Origin: Actinomycetota bacterium
GTDB lineage: Bacteria > Actinomycetota > Rubrobacteria > Rubrobacterales > Rubrobacteraceae
DNA: 61,579 nucleotides
Direction of reading: 5' to 3'
Assembly: GCA_004563715.1 (NCBI GenBank)
Contig: SIRX01000150.1
Span: 1-61,579, forward strand
The notes beneath the pieces are model-generated. The model searched no databases and had not been told where the DNA came from. It was given only the letters and a program-made list of their open reading frames with translations. Of this stretch, positions 1 to 6,744 are shown one piece after another. A program made the translations under genes and the position numbers. The stretch's first letter is position 1; every line of letters begins with the position of its first letter.

Positions 1-756
1 TCACACCAAGCGTTTAAAGGATTGGGAGGAGCGGTTGTTGGGATGTCTGTGCTTTCGGGTACTGGATCTCTGGCTTCTCCCGCAGCGGCTGAGGGGGCGC
101 ATTGGCTTTCTCAGGTCTCACCCATTTCCTCAACAGAACTCTCTGGGAAGCAGGCAGCAGCGGCCTGGACGCGCCTGACCCGCAGTCAGCACTTCAGGCA
201 TTTTCTCTCGTCCCATTCTATAGATGAGAACATCATGGCAGGGCGCATGCGAGGCAAGATGCTCGCAGGTGTGAGAACCGACAGTACAAATCTGCCCACG
301 AAGAACATAAAGGGCGTCCGCCATCGTCTCAAGGGTGGGGGGCAACTGCTAGCTTTGTCTTACAAGGAAGACGACACGCTGATGGTCTCCTACCGTTTCG
401 ACAAACCGGGCCAAGAACCTCAACAGTTTTCCCAACTAATCGAGGACAAAGATGGCGAAGATCTTGTCCAGGTACTGGCAGAAGCAGAAGACGATGATAT
501 TCTTGTTGCTCCCCAAGGTGAATTCACTGCGGCCTCGACATGTCGGAGGGATAGAGATTGCCCAGGTGCATGTCGAGTATGCCGCTGTGTTTCCTACAAT
601 AGAACTTGTGCTGCCAATTGTTGTGCCCCGTGCGCGTTCGCATGTAGAACCGGTTGGAGTTGCTTAGGCTGCGTCTTGGTATGGTGCCCAGTATGCATGT
701 CGCTCAACCGATGTTGTCGCAGCAAGCGCTGTCTGTGGCGTGACTCTTGTGCATAG
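1..756 (+). CDS. Secreted precursor with C-terminal 18-cysteine peptide (halocin C8-like layout), 5' end cut by window
   Basis: The frame is open to the window edge, and the first visible residues look like the end of a signal peptide: a hydrophobic Ala/Gly/Val stretch followed by SPAAAEGA, a plausible signal peptidase site. The true start is therefore probably upstream of the window. A middle domain of about 140 residues has no cysteine. The last ~75 residues hold 18 cysteines, including two CC pairs and a SCLGC segment. Signal, cysteine-free middle and compact cysteine-rich C terminus is the layout of the halocin C8 precursor, in which the C-terminal part is released as the bacteriocin and the middle part gives immunity. 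That match is architectural and from memory, not from a search. The 148-residue membrane protein begins 15 bases downstream, so the two are probably one transcript. GC is visibly lower than in the flanking genes, which suggests transfer. Confidence 0.6.
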   Translation, partial: SHQAFKGLGGAVVGMSVLSGTGSLASPAAAEGAHWLSQVSPISSTELSGKQAAAAWTRLTRSQHFRHFLSSHSIDENIMAGRMRGKMLAGVRTDSTNLPTKNIKGVRHRLKGGGQLLALSYKEDDTLMVSYRFDKPGQEPQQFSQLIEDKDGEDLVQVLAEAEDDDILVAPQGEFTAASTCRRDRDCPGACRVCRCVSYNRTCAANCCAPCAFACRTGWSCLGCVLVWCPVCMSLNRCCRSKRCLWRDSCA

Positions 757-771
757 GGTATCATAATCACT

Positions 772-1218
772 ATGTCGAGTCAGAGAGAACATCATTCGTC
801 TGCAAGTACGAGTCTGCTAAGGGCCATTCCTCGGCCGCTTATTGACCTAGCGGGAGTTGCACTGGCGATAACCTTAGTAATCCTAGCGTGGGATGACACC
901 GGAGCGGCGACGGGTGAAGTGCCGATGCGGGTCTTCCTCATCGGCTGGGCGGTAGCCGCTGTTATTATTTGGGTCGAGCTTCCCCTTCCTTTCACTTTCC
1001 TCGCGTCTCGCCGTGGGCAGTCTGTGTCCCGTCCGGTTGCGCCCCCTGTCGTCCAACATTTAGCGATAGGGATTGTGATTGGTCTCGCCTTCGGCACCAC
1101 AGACTGGACAGCACTACAGTTCGCCGGATGGTGGCAGTTCTGGTGGACGGTCCCACTGCTGCTGGCTTACGTTAGCCTGCTTGTTACCCGACGACGGGCT
1201 TCAAGGAACAGGTCGTAG
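772..1218 (+). CDS. Small four-helix membrane protein downstream of the cysteine-rich precursor
   Basis: This 148-residue protein has four predicted membrane segments at about residues 22-40, 51-73, 92-110 and 118-138, with a basic C terminus (RRRASRNRS). I recognise no named family. It starts 15 bases after the stop of the cysteine-rich precursor on the same strand, so it is probably co-transcribed and may serve in immunity, export or maturation of that peptide. That role rests only on position. The shared lower GC of the two genes argues that they arrived together. Confidence 0.6.
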   Translation: MSSQREHHSSASTSLLRAIPRPLIDLAGVALAITLVILAWDDTGAATGEVPMRVFLIGWAVAAVIIWVELPLPFTFLASRRGQSVSRPVAPPVVQHLAIGIVIGLAFGTTDWTALQFAGWWQFWWTVPLLLAYVSLLVTRRRASRNRS

Positions 1219-1272
1219 CCGGGACGTAGCTGTTCGCCAGCAACGGGGAGGCTAAACTTGTCGCGTTCGGCT

Positions 1273-1298
1273 GGGCTCTGAGCGTCAGCCCAGAGCCC
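1273..1298 (+). terminator. Hairpin after the cysteine-rich peptide pair
   Basis: Perfect 8-bp arms (GGGCTCTG and CAGAGCCC) are separated by 10 bases, 55 bases after the membrane-protein stop. There is no clear T-run, so it is terminator-like rather than a canonical intrinsic terminator. Confidence 0.35.
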
Positions 1299-1439
1299 AA
1301 TCGGGTTCCTGCCGCTACGACAGAAACGTGCGTCCGGGCCTCGAAATGTGGGGTAGGCGGATGTTATGCTGCAGCATGTTGGGTACGGTGATGGTAGCCT
1401 TGGTGCTTCCGTATCCGGCTGGCGGCGGAGGATATATAA

Positions 1440-2795
1440 TTGCGTACGAGGGAGGACAAGTACGGAGGTGGCAAGAAGCTGAACACCGCGGTTGGGAGGG
1501 TTCTCGGTGGACGCTACCGGATAGAAGGCGTGCTCGGGTCTGGCGGCATGGCCGTCGTCTACCGGGCGGAGGACGCTGTCCTGGGACGCACCGTTGCCTT
1601 GAAGACGCTCCACCGGCACTACGCCCGGGGCGAGTACTTCCGGCAGCGATTCAAGCAGGAGGCCCGGGCGATGGCTTCGCTGGACCACGAGAACATCGTC
1701 AAGATCTACGACATCTCCCAGGACGGCGACGTGCCGTTTATCGTGGCGGAGTGTGTGTACGGCCAGGACCTGGGGACGCTGCTCTCGGGTGGGGGCGGTG
1801 AAAAGCTCGACGAGCCGTTCGCCAGAAAGGTCGTCTCCCAGTTGCTCCAGGCGCTCTCCTACGCCCACCGGCGGGGTATTATCCACCGGGACATCAAGCC
1901 CTCGAACATCCTCATAGACGCCGAGGGGACCATCAAGGTCGCGGATTTCGGCATCGCCCGGATCGTGGAGGAGGAAGACGCCGAGGGCTCGGGCGAGATC
2001 ATCGGCAGCGCCCGGTACATGTCGCCGGAGCAGCTCCGCGGCGGAGAGGCCACGCCCCGGAGCGACATCTACTCGGTCGGCATCCTGCTGTACCACGCCT
2101 TGACGGGCAGCCCGCCGTTCTCCGGCAACTTGAAGAGCCTGGTACGCCAGCAGCTCCACGAGGACCCCACGCCGCCGCGCGAACTGAACAAGAAGGTCTC
2201 GATGCATACAGAGTCCGTCGTACTCCGGGCGCTGGCCAAGGACCCCGCAGACCGCTACCCGTCGGCGCGGGCCATGCTGGACGATCTGGAGTCCGGGACC
2301 GCCGACGAGGTGGTTCCCCAGACGATCGGCATCCCGCGGCGCGCCATCCGCCGCCGGGGCGGGATAGGCTTTCTCGCGGCCTCGGCCTTCGTTCTGCTGG
2401 TGATGATCGCCGCCCTCTGGTTCGGGGCGTCCGGGCTCGGCTACGTGGACCTCTCCGGGCTCCGGGGCGGGCAGGAGTCTCCGGACCGGGCGGCGCTGGT
2501 GGAGGGCAACGCCTCGGATGCCCCCGCCGCCCCCGACGTGGAGGCCGCGGCGCGGGCCGGTGAGGACGCCGACCTCGTCCCCGTCCCGAACGTCAACACC
2601 TACTTCGACTACTGGGCGGAGCAGACCCTCAACGATAGCGGTTTCAGGGTGAAGGTCGTCTACGAGTACCGGAACGGGTACGCCAACCGGGGCGTGACGT
2701 GGGCCACGGAGCCCGCCGTGGGGACCCTGGCGCCCGAGGGCTCGACGGTGACCGTCTACGCCACGCCCAAAGACCTCTACCAGCCGCAGCTCTAG
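1440..2795 (+). CDS. Membrane-anchored serine/threonine protein kinase with one PASTA domain (PknB-like)
   Basis: A Hanks-type kinase domain fills about residues 25-290. Visible motifs are the glycine loop GSGGMAVVY (33-41), Lys55 in VALK, the catalytic loop HRDIKPSN with Asp151, DFG at 169-171 and an MSPEQL segment after the activation loop. One transmembrane helix follows at about 310-335. The C terminus (about 390-447) is a single PASTA-like domain outside the membrane, the part that binds muropeptide or lipid II in PknB-type kinases; PknB usually carries several such domains. The TTG start has GGAGG 8 bases upstream, and a CTG 13 codons later is also possible. No phosphatase or cell-division partner gene is adjacent, so the pathway cannot be assigned. 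Confidence 0.9.
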   Translation: MRTREDKYGGGKKLNTAVGRVLGGRYRIEGVLGSGGMAVVYRAEDAVLGRTVALKTLHRHYARGEYFRQRFKQEARAMASLDHENIVKIYDISQDGDVPFIVAECVYGQDLGTLLSGGGGEKLDEPFARKVVSQLLQALSYAHRRGIIHRDIKPSNILIDAEGTIKVADFGIARIVEEEDAEGSGEIIGSARYMSPEQLRGGEATPRSDIYSVGILLYHALTGSPPFSGNLKSLVRQQLHEDPTPPRELNKKVSMHTESVVLRALAKDPADRYPSARAMLDDLESGTADEVVPQTIGIPRRAIRRRGGIGFLAASAFVLLVMIAALWFGASGLGYVDLSGLRGGQESPDRAALVEGNASDAPAAPDVEAAARAGEDADLVPVPNVNTYFDYWAEQTLNDSGFRVKVVYEYRNGYANRGVTWATEPAVGTLAPEGSTVTVYATPKDLYQPQL

Positions 2796-2809
2796 AAAGT
2801 TCCGGAACC

Positions 2810-3316
2810 CTAGAGCGCCCGCCGCCCGCCGTCTATCCGGTCGGCGATAACCGGGTAACGGTAGTCTTCACCCTGGCTCACCCTGTAGGCGGCGTAGAGC
2901 TGGTGGGCAAAGGGCAGGAGCCCGAGCACCAGGGCCAGGGGCGCCACCACGATGATGCCGAGGCCCAGCGTGAGCAGGGTGAACATGGTGCCGAGAAAGC
3001 CGCCGACGGTGCCGAGGACGAGCCACGCCACCTGGTACCACAGCGACTGCAGGGCGTGGAAGCCGATTCGGGGCGAGCGGTCCTTGTGGACGAGCCAAAC
3101 GATCAGGGGCGCCACCGGCAGGAAGCCGGTGAGCGGCCACGCGAGCACGCTCACGTGGGAGAGCGTGGACCAGGTGCGCTCGTCCTGGGGGCTCAACTCC
3201 CCGCCTGCGGGCTGGTAGGGGCTCGGAGCAGACCTCTCTCCGCGCTCGTTCTCGCGCGTCGGAACCTCCAGCTCGTCGCCGGGCTCCGGGCGCCGGCCGT
3301 AGTTCGGATCATCCAT
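2810..3316 (-). CDS. DUF4870 domain membrane protein
   Basis: This 168-residue protein has a polar, proline-rich N terminus (about 45 residues) followed by the DUF4870 pattern: a segment near WSTLSHVSVLAWPLTG, then VWLVHKDRSPRIGFHALQS and further hydrophobic helices, about three to four membrane segments in all. The family is widespread in bacteria and has no assigned biochemical role. The gene converges on the kinase gene with only 14 bases between stop codons. Confidence 0.85.
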   Translation of the reverse strand: MDDPNYGRRPEPGDELEVPTRENERGERSAPSPYQPAGGELSPQDERTWSTLSHVSVLAWPLTGFLPVAPLIVWLVHKDRSPRIGFHALQSLWYQVAWLVLGTVGGFLGTMFTLLTLGLGIIVVAPLALVLGLLPFAHQLYAAYRVSQGEDYRYPVIADRIDGGRRAL

Positions 3317-3377
3317 AGCGTCTTCTCCGATCGTTGTCGCCGTTATCGGTCACGGTTCCCCGGTTGCTGCGCCGGGA

Positions 3378-3887
3378 TCACGCCAGGTACACCCGCCGCC
3401 GGAGGATAGCCAGGTGGTGGAGGAGCAGTACCGCCACCGGCAGGGCGGCGTCTTCCGTTTCGTCGTATGTTACCTCGTATCTCCGGCCCGTCACGTTCCC
3501 CGAGACCCGGGCTGTCAGCCTGCCGTCTCCGGCGCGGACGGTGGCGGTGTTGCGGAGAAAGCTCGCGCGGGCCACATAGAGCCTGCCGGCGGCGCGAACC
3601 TCCAACACGTTGACGGCCGCGGGCTGGCTGGCCGAGACCTCCAGTCTACCCCCGGTCATCCGGTATCCGACGCCCGAGGCCCTCTCGATGGTTGCCGCAA
3701 ACCCGCCCACCACGAGCTCCGCCCCCCGGCGATCGCTGGTTCTGAGGCGCCCGAACGAAGCACCGTCCTTTCGCAGGTCGAACTCTCTCGCGAGCAGGCC
3801 ACGGGCCTGGGCCGTAAAAAAGCCTTCCAGGGCGTCCCTCGAGTCCTGCCAGGACGCGAGGCCGGAGATTTGGCGGGCCGGGTTCAT
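3378..3887 (-). CDS. Hypothetical protein, beta-rich with hydrophobic C-terminal segment
   Basis: 169 residues. After a short helical start (to about residue 38) the sequence alternates short strands and turns rich in Arg, Val and Gly, and it ends with a hydrophobic stretch and basic tail (LPVAVLLLHHLAILRRR). The pattern is reminiscent of tubby-like/LURP-one beta-barrel proteins, which bind membrane lipids. I cannot name a family with confidence. It lies 61 bases upstream of the DUF4870 gene on the same strand and may be transcribed with it. Confidence 0.6.
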   Translation of the reverse strand: MNPARQISGLASWQDSRDALEGFFTAQARGLLAREFDLRKDGASFGRLRTSDRRGAELVVGGFAATIERASGVGYRMTGGRLEVSASQPAAVNVLEVRAAGRLYVARASFLRNTATVRAGDGRLTARVSGNVTGRRYEVTYDETEDAALPVAVLLLHHLAILRRRVYLA

Positions 3888-3971
3888 GTTATCTTTCTAT
3901 ACGCGAGGGGAGCCCGCGAGGTTGCGGGCCCCGGAGATTGCGGCGAACGAGCAAAGAGAGCGTGAAGCACC

Positions 3972-4334
3972 ATGGAACTAAAGAACCTGGAGCAGATCCG
4001 GGCCGAGATCCTGCAGTCCTGGCTGAGGAACGCCTGGGTCTACCCGGTAGAGGGACCCAACGAGCAGACCTACTTGCGGCTGACCCCCGGCGGCCGGCTC
4101 AAGATGCGGCGGCGTATCGGGGAGCTGGAGAGCTCTTTGGGCGTCAGCGGCGGCGAGCTGGCGAAGCAGGAGGAGGCCGGAACCCTACCCGCCGAGCGCG
4201 ACAAACTGGAGCTCGCGATGATGGTCCAGTCATACACCTCCGAGCGCCGCTTTATCGAGAGCCAGGGCGGCTCCCTCGGAACGCCGGCCGTGCAGGTCGA
4301 GCCCGCCGGGCAGGACGACGAAGAGAACGAGTAA
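3972..4334 (+). CDS. Small hypothetical protein
   Basis: 120 residues, soluble and mostly charged helix, with an acidic tail (QDDEENE). No domain recognised. The ATG is preceded by a weak purine run. The stop codon is the first part of a strong bidirectional terminator hairpin, which supports a real transcription unit ending here. Confidence 0.55.
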   Translation: MELKNLEQIRAEILQSWLRNAWVYPVEGPNEQTYLRLTPGGRLKMRRRIGELESSLGVSGGELAKQEEAGTLPAERDKLELAMMVQSYTSERRFIESQGGSLGTPAVQVEPAGQDDEENE

Positions 4335-4366
4335 GCCGGGCGGGGTAACTTACCCCACCCGGCTTA
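4332..4366. terminator. Bidirectional terminator between convergent genes
   Basis: Near-perfect 17-bp arms (4332-4348 and 4350-4366, one mismatch) are separated by a single base, so the tip opens into a small loop. It lies between the small plus-strand gene and the minus-strand DUF4397 gene and can serve both. Confidence 0.8.
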
Positions 4367-4397
4367 CGGGCCGAGCAGCCCTGTGGAGCTGCTGTGG

Positions 4398-5195
4398 TTA
4401 GGCGGTCTGGCGCCGGAGCACGTAGAGGCCGACCATGCCGGCAGCCAGGGCCAGCGTGGCCGCGCCGAAGACCAGGGCCGGCGAGATACCGCCGGTGTCG
4501 GGCATCTCGGCCATGCCGCCGACGCTATCCACGGTAACGATAACGTCGAGGTTGCCGGCCGCGGCGGTACCCACGGCAAAGGCGCTGTAGGTCACGCCGG
4601 ACTCGACGGCGGCGTCGGCGGAGATCAGCGTGTCATCCGTACCGGCGGCGTTGACGTTTATCGTGTAGGAGCCGGCCGGAATCTCGGCGTAGGGCGAGGC
4701 GTTCGGGAACTCCAGGTCCTCCACCAGGGCGTCGCCACCGGCGGGCACGATGTCCACGGCGGGGGCGTCGGGCACGGCGTGGACGGCCCGGAGCTTCGCG
4801 TTGCCCTCTTCGGGCGCGGAGAGGTCGTCCTCGTAGACCTGCGCCGTGAGGGAACCGTCGCTCACGAGGCCTACGGCCCCGATGGTGTAGGCGCCGCCGG
4901 CGGCGACCTCGACGGACGCGTCGATGACCGGCGTCGAGGTGTCACCCGCCGGGTAGACCGTCACCTGGTGCGGGCCGGCCGGCAGGGGCAGGTAGGGAGA
5001 GACCGCGCCGTAGGGCACGTCCTGCAGGGCGTCCACCGGCGCGCCGTCCACGTAAACGTCCACGTTCGGGGCGTCGGACGCGAGGTGTGCAACCCGCACC
5101 ATCGCGTCGTCGCTCTGGGCGAAAGCCGGTACGGCCATCACCAGCGCCAGAAGCCCGGCGGTCATGACCGCTATCACTCTGGACAATCCTTTCAA
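4398..5195 (-). CDS. Secreted DUF4397 protein with sortase-like C-terminal anchor
   Basis: The TTG start used here has AGGAGG five bases upstream; a longer frame reaches 5237 but lacks such a site. The signal peptide ends near AFAQ (about residue 25). Two DUF4397-type repeats follow (about 28-140 and 145-230), each beginning with a V-HA-DAP-VD pattern. The C terminus is MPDTGG, a hydrophobic helix and RRQTA, which is an LPXTG-type sorting signal with Met in the first position. The protein is therefore probably exported and anchored to the wall or membrane. It is divergent from an ECF sigma/anti-sigma pair, an arrangement suggesting that the sigma factor controls it. Family function is not established. 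Confidence 0.85.
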   Translation of the reverse strand: MKGLSRVIAVMTAGLLALVMAVPAFAQSDDAMVRVAHLASDAPNVDVYVDGAPVDALQDVPYGAVSPYLPLPAGPHQVTVYPAGDTSTPVIDASVEVAAGGAYTIGAVGLVSDGSLTAQVYEDDLSAPEEGNAKLRAVHAVPDAPAVDIVPAGGDALVEDLEFPNASPYAEIPAGSYTINVNAAGTDDTLISADAAVESGVTYSAFAVGTAAAGNLDVIVTVDSVGGMAEMPDTGGISPALVFGAATLALAAGMVGLYVLRRQTA

Positions 5196-5252
5196 GAAAA
5201 CCTCCTCGGTTCGTGTTGCTTTTCTCTCTACAACCAAACATACGAGGCCGTG

Positions 5253-5276
5253 GGAACGTCCGGATTCAAGGTCGAG
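5253..5276 (+). promoter_or_regulatory. Candidate ECF-type promoter for the sigma/anti-sigma operon
   Basis: GGAAC at 5253-5257 and CGAG at 5273-5276 are 15 bases apart and 63 bases before the sigma start. GGAAC is the usual ECF -35 core; the -10 is only a fair match. It would fit autoregulation. Confidence 0.3.
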
Positions 5277-5338
5277 TAGAATTGGTCCGCAGAAGCTCGT
5301 GGCCGCCCCGGGTGGGGCGGCCCGACACGGGAGCGTGT

Positions 5339-5923
5339 TTGAACTACACTCAATTCAGCGACGAGGAGCTCGTGGTGATGATCCTGCGGGGCCGGGCCGA
5401 AGCCCTGGAGGCCCTTTACGACCGCTACGCCGGCCCCTCGTACTCCCTGGCCCTGCGCATCCTGGGCGACCGGGGGGCCGCCGAAGAGGTCGTCCAGGAC
5501 GCGTTCGTGACGCTCTGGCGGAAGGCGGGGACCTACGACCCGGTCTACGGCCGACTCTACTCGTGGCTCTTGCGGATTGTGCGCAACCGGGCCATAGACG
5601 AGCTGCGGCGCCAGCGGTCTCCCGTGCGCAACAGCCGGTCCTACCGACCGGACTCCGAGTCGCTCGCGGACCCCTCAGAGGCGGAGGCCATCCGGGCTAC
5701 GGAGCTGAGGTCCGTGGTGGGGGGAGCCCTGGAAGAGCTGCCCAACGACCAGCGCGAGGTGCTGGAGATGGCCTACCTGGAAGGCCTCTCGCAGCGCGAG
5801 ATCTCGGAGTACACTGGTGTACCGCTGGGGACGGTAAAGACCCGGACCCGGCTGGCGCTCAAGAAGTTGAGAAAATCTCTGGAGCCGCTAACGAGAGAAT
5901 CGGTGGACCTGGATGGCGTGTAA
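5339..5923 (+). CDS. ECF-type RNA polymerase sigma factor (SigK/sigma-70 family)
   Basis: The TTG at 5339 gives 194 residues, the normal ECF length; the longest frame begins at 5213 but its first 42 residues are unlike the family. Region 2 runs from about residue 10 to 80 (YDRYAGPSYSLALRILGD, then VVQDAFVTLWRKAG), and region 4 from about 125 to 180 with the helix-turn-helix SQREISEYTGVPLGTVKTR. There is no extra C-terminal domain. The stop overlaps the anti-sigma ATG by 11 bases, so the two are translationally coupled. The divergent DUF4397 surface protein is the likely target. Confidence 0.9.
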   Translation: MNYTQFSDEELVVMILRGRAEALEALYDRYAGPSYSLALRILGDRGAAEEVVQDAFVTLWRKAGTYDPVYGRLYSWLLRIVRNRAIDELRRQRSPVRNSRSYRPDSESLADPSEAEAIRATELRSVVGGALEELPNDQREVLEMAYLEGLSQREISEYTGVPLGTVKTRTRLALKKLRKSLEPLTRESVDLDGV

Positions 5924-6686
5924 CGAGCGCATAAGAGACCTGCTGCCGGACTACTACCTCGGCCAGCTTCCCGTCGAGGAGGCCGAGGAGGTCCGTCAGC
6001 ACCTCGCCGAGCACGGCGCCTGCCGCGAGGCCCTGGACGAGGTCGCGCAAGTCCTGGACCTCATGCCCTTCGCCATAGACGAGGCCGAGCCGCCGGCCGG
6101 CCTCAAGGAGCGGGTCATGAAACGGGCTCTCGAAGGGAACGGCCGCCAGGAGCCGCCCGCCCGGGAGGCTCCGCGGCGGGTCGCCCGGGCTCTCGCCTCC
6201 CGGCGCGGCCGCGACTGGCGGAGTGTAGCGCTTCTCGCGGCGGCCGCGATGCTGGTGGTGCTGCTCGGGCTGGGATGGGCTTACCTGGACCTCCAGCAGG
6301 ACAACCAGCGCCTGCAGGCCGAAGTGCGGGAGCTTCAGGAGAACAACCAGGTGCGGGAAGGGCTGGTGGCCGTCGCCGCGCAGGGGACCGGCCGGGCGCC
6401 GGAGGCCCGGGGTACGGCGGTTGTGGACCCGTCGGACGGACGGCTGGCGCTGGACGTCTACAACCTGCCGGAGCCGCCGGCCGGGCATTCCTACCGGGCC
6501 TGGCTCGTGGGCAGCGGAGACGAGGCCCTGTCCCTGGGGCCGATGGAGTTGAACGAGCGCGGCGACGGCCGGATGACCGGGGCCGTGTCGGAGCCCTTGG
6601 AGCGTTACGAGGTCCTGCAGTTGACCGTCGAGCCGGAGGACGCGGAGAGCATGTCCGGCCCGGTCTACCTGGAGGCTGGCCTGTAG
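5913..6686 (+). CDS. RskA-type membrane anti-sigma factor
   Basis: 257 residues: an N-terminal anti-sigma domain (1-45), one transmembrane helix (about 108-128, ALLAAAAMLVVLLGLGWAYL), a short coiled coil (LQQDNQRLQAEVRELQENN) and an extracellular RskA C-terminal domain. The zinc motif is altered. Families of this type usually show H-x3-C-x2-C, and here the stretch is HLAEHGAC, giving His-x3-His-x2-Cys. Zinc could still bind, or the domain may be metal-free. In this family the outer domain is cut in response to a signal and frees the sigma factor. It is coupled to the sigma gene by an 11-base overlap. Confidence 0.88.
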   Translation: MACNERIRDLLPDYYLGQLPVEEAEEVRQHLAEHGACREALDEVAQVLDLMPFAIDEAEPPAGLKERVMKRALEGNGRQEPPAREAPRRVARALASRRGRDWRSVALLAAAAMLVVLLGLGWAYLDLQQDNQRLQAEVRELQENNQVREGLVAVAAQGTGRAPEARGTAVVDPSDGRLALDVYNLPEPPAGHSYRAWLVGSGDEALSLGPMELNERGDGRMTGAVSEPLERYEVLQLTVEPEDAESMSGPVYLEAGL

Positions 6687-6744
6687 AGCCGGCGAAGAAC
6701 GACCTCGTGCCTGATCTCTACAGTGCCGGGATCTTCTGTTTTCC

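Noticed and set aside
1429-1441. TATATAAT as a -10 promoter for the kinase
   Set aside because: It lies between the ribosome-binding site and the start codon, and no -35 is at the right distance.
1167-2207. 346-residue minus-strand frame across the kinase gene
   Set aside because: It is a shadow of the kinase in GC-rich DNA: low-complexity Arg/Ala/Gly/Pro composition and no domain.
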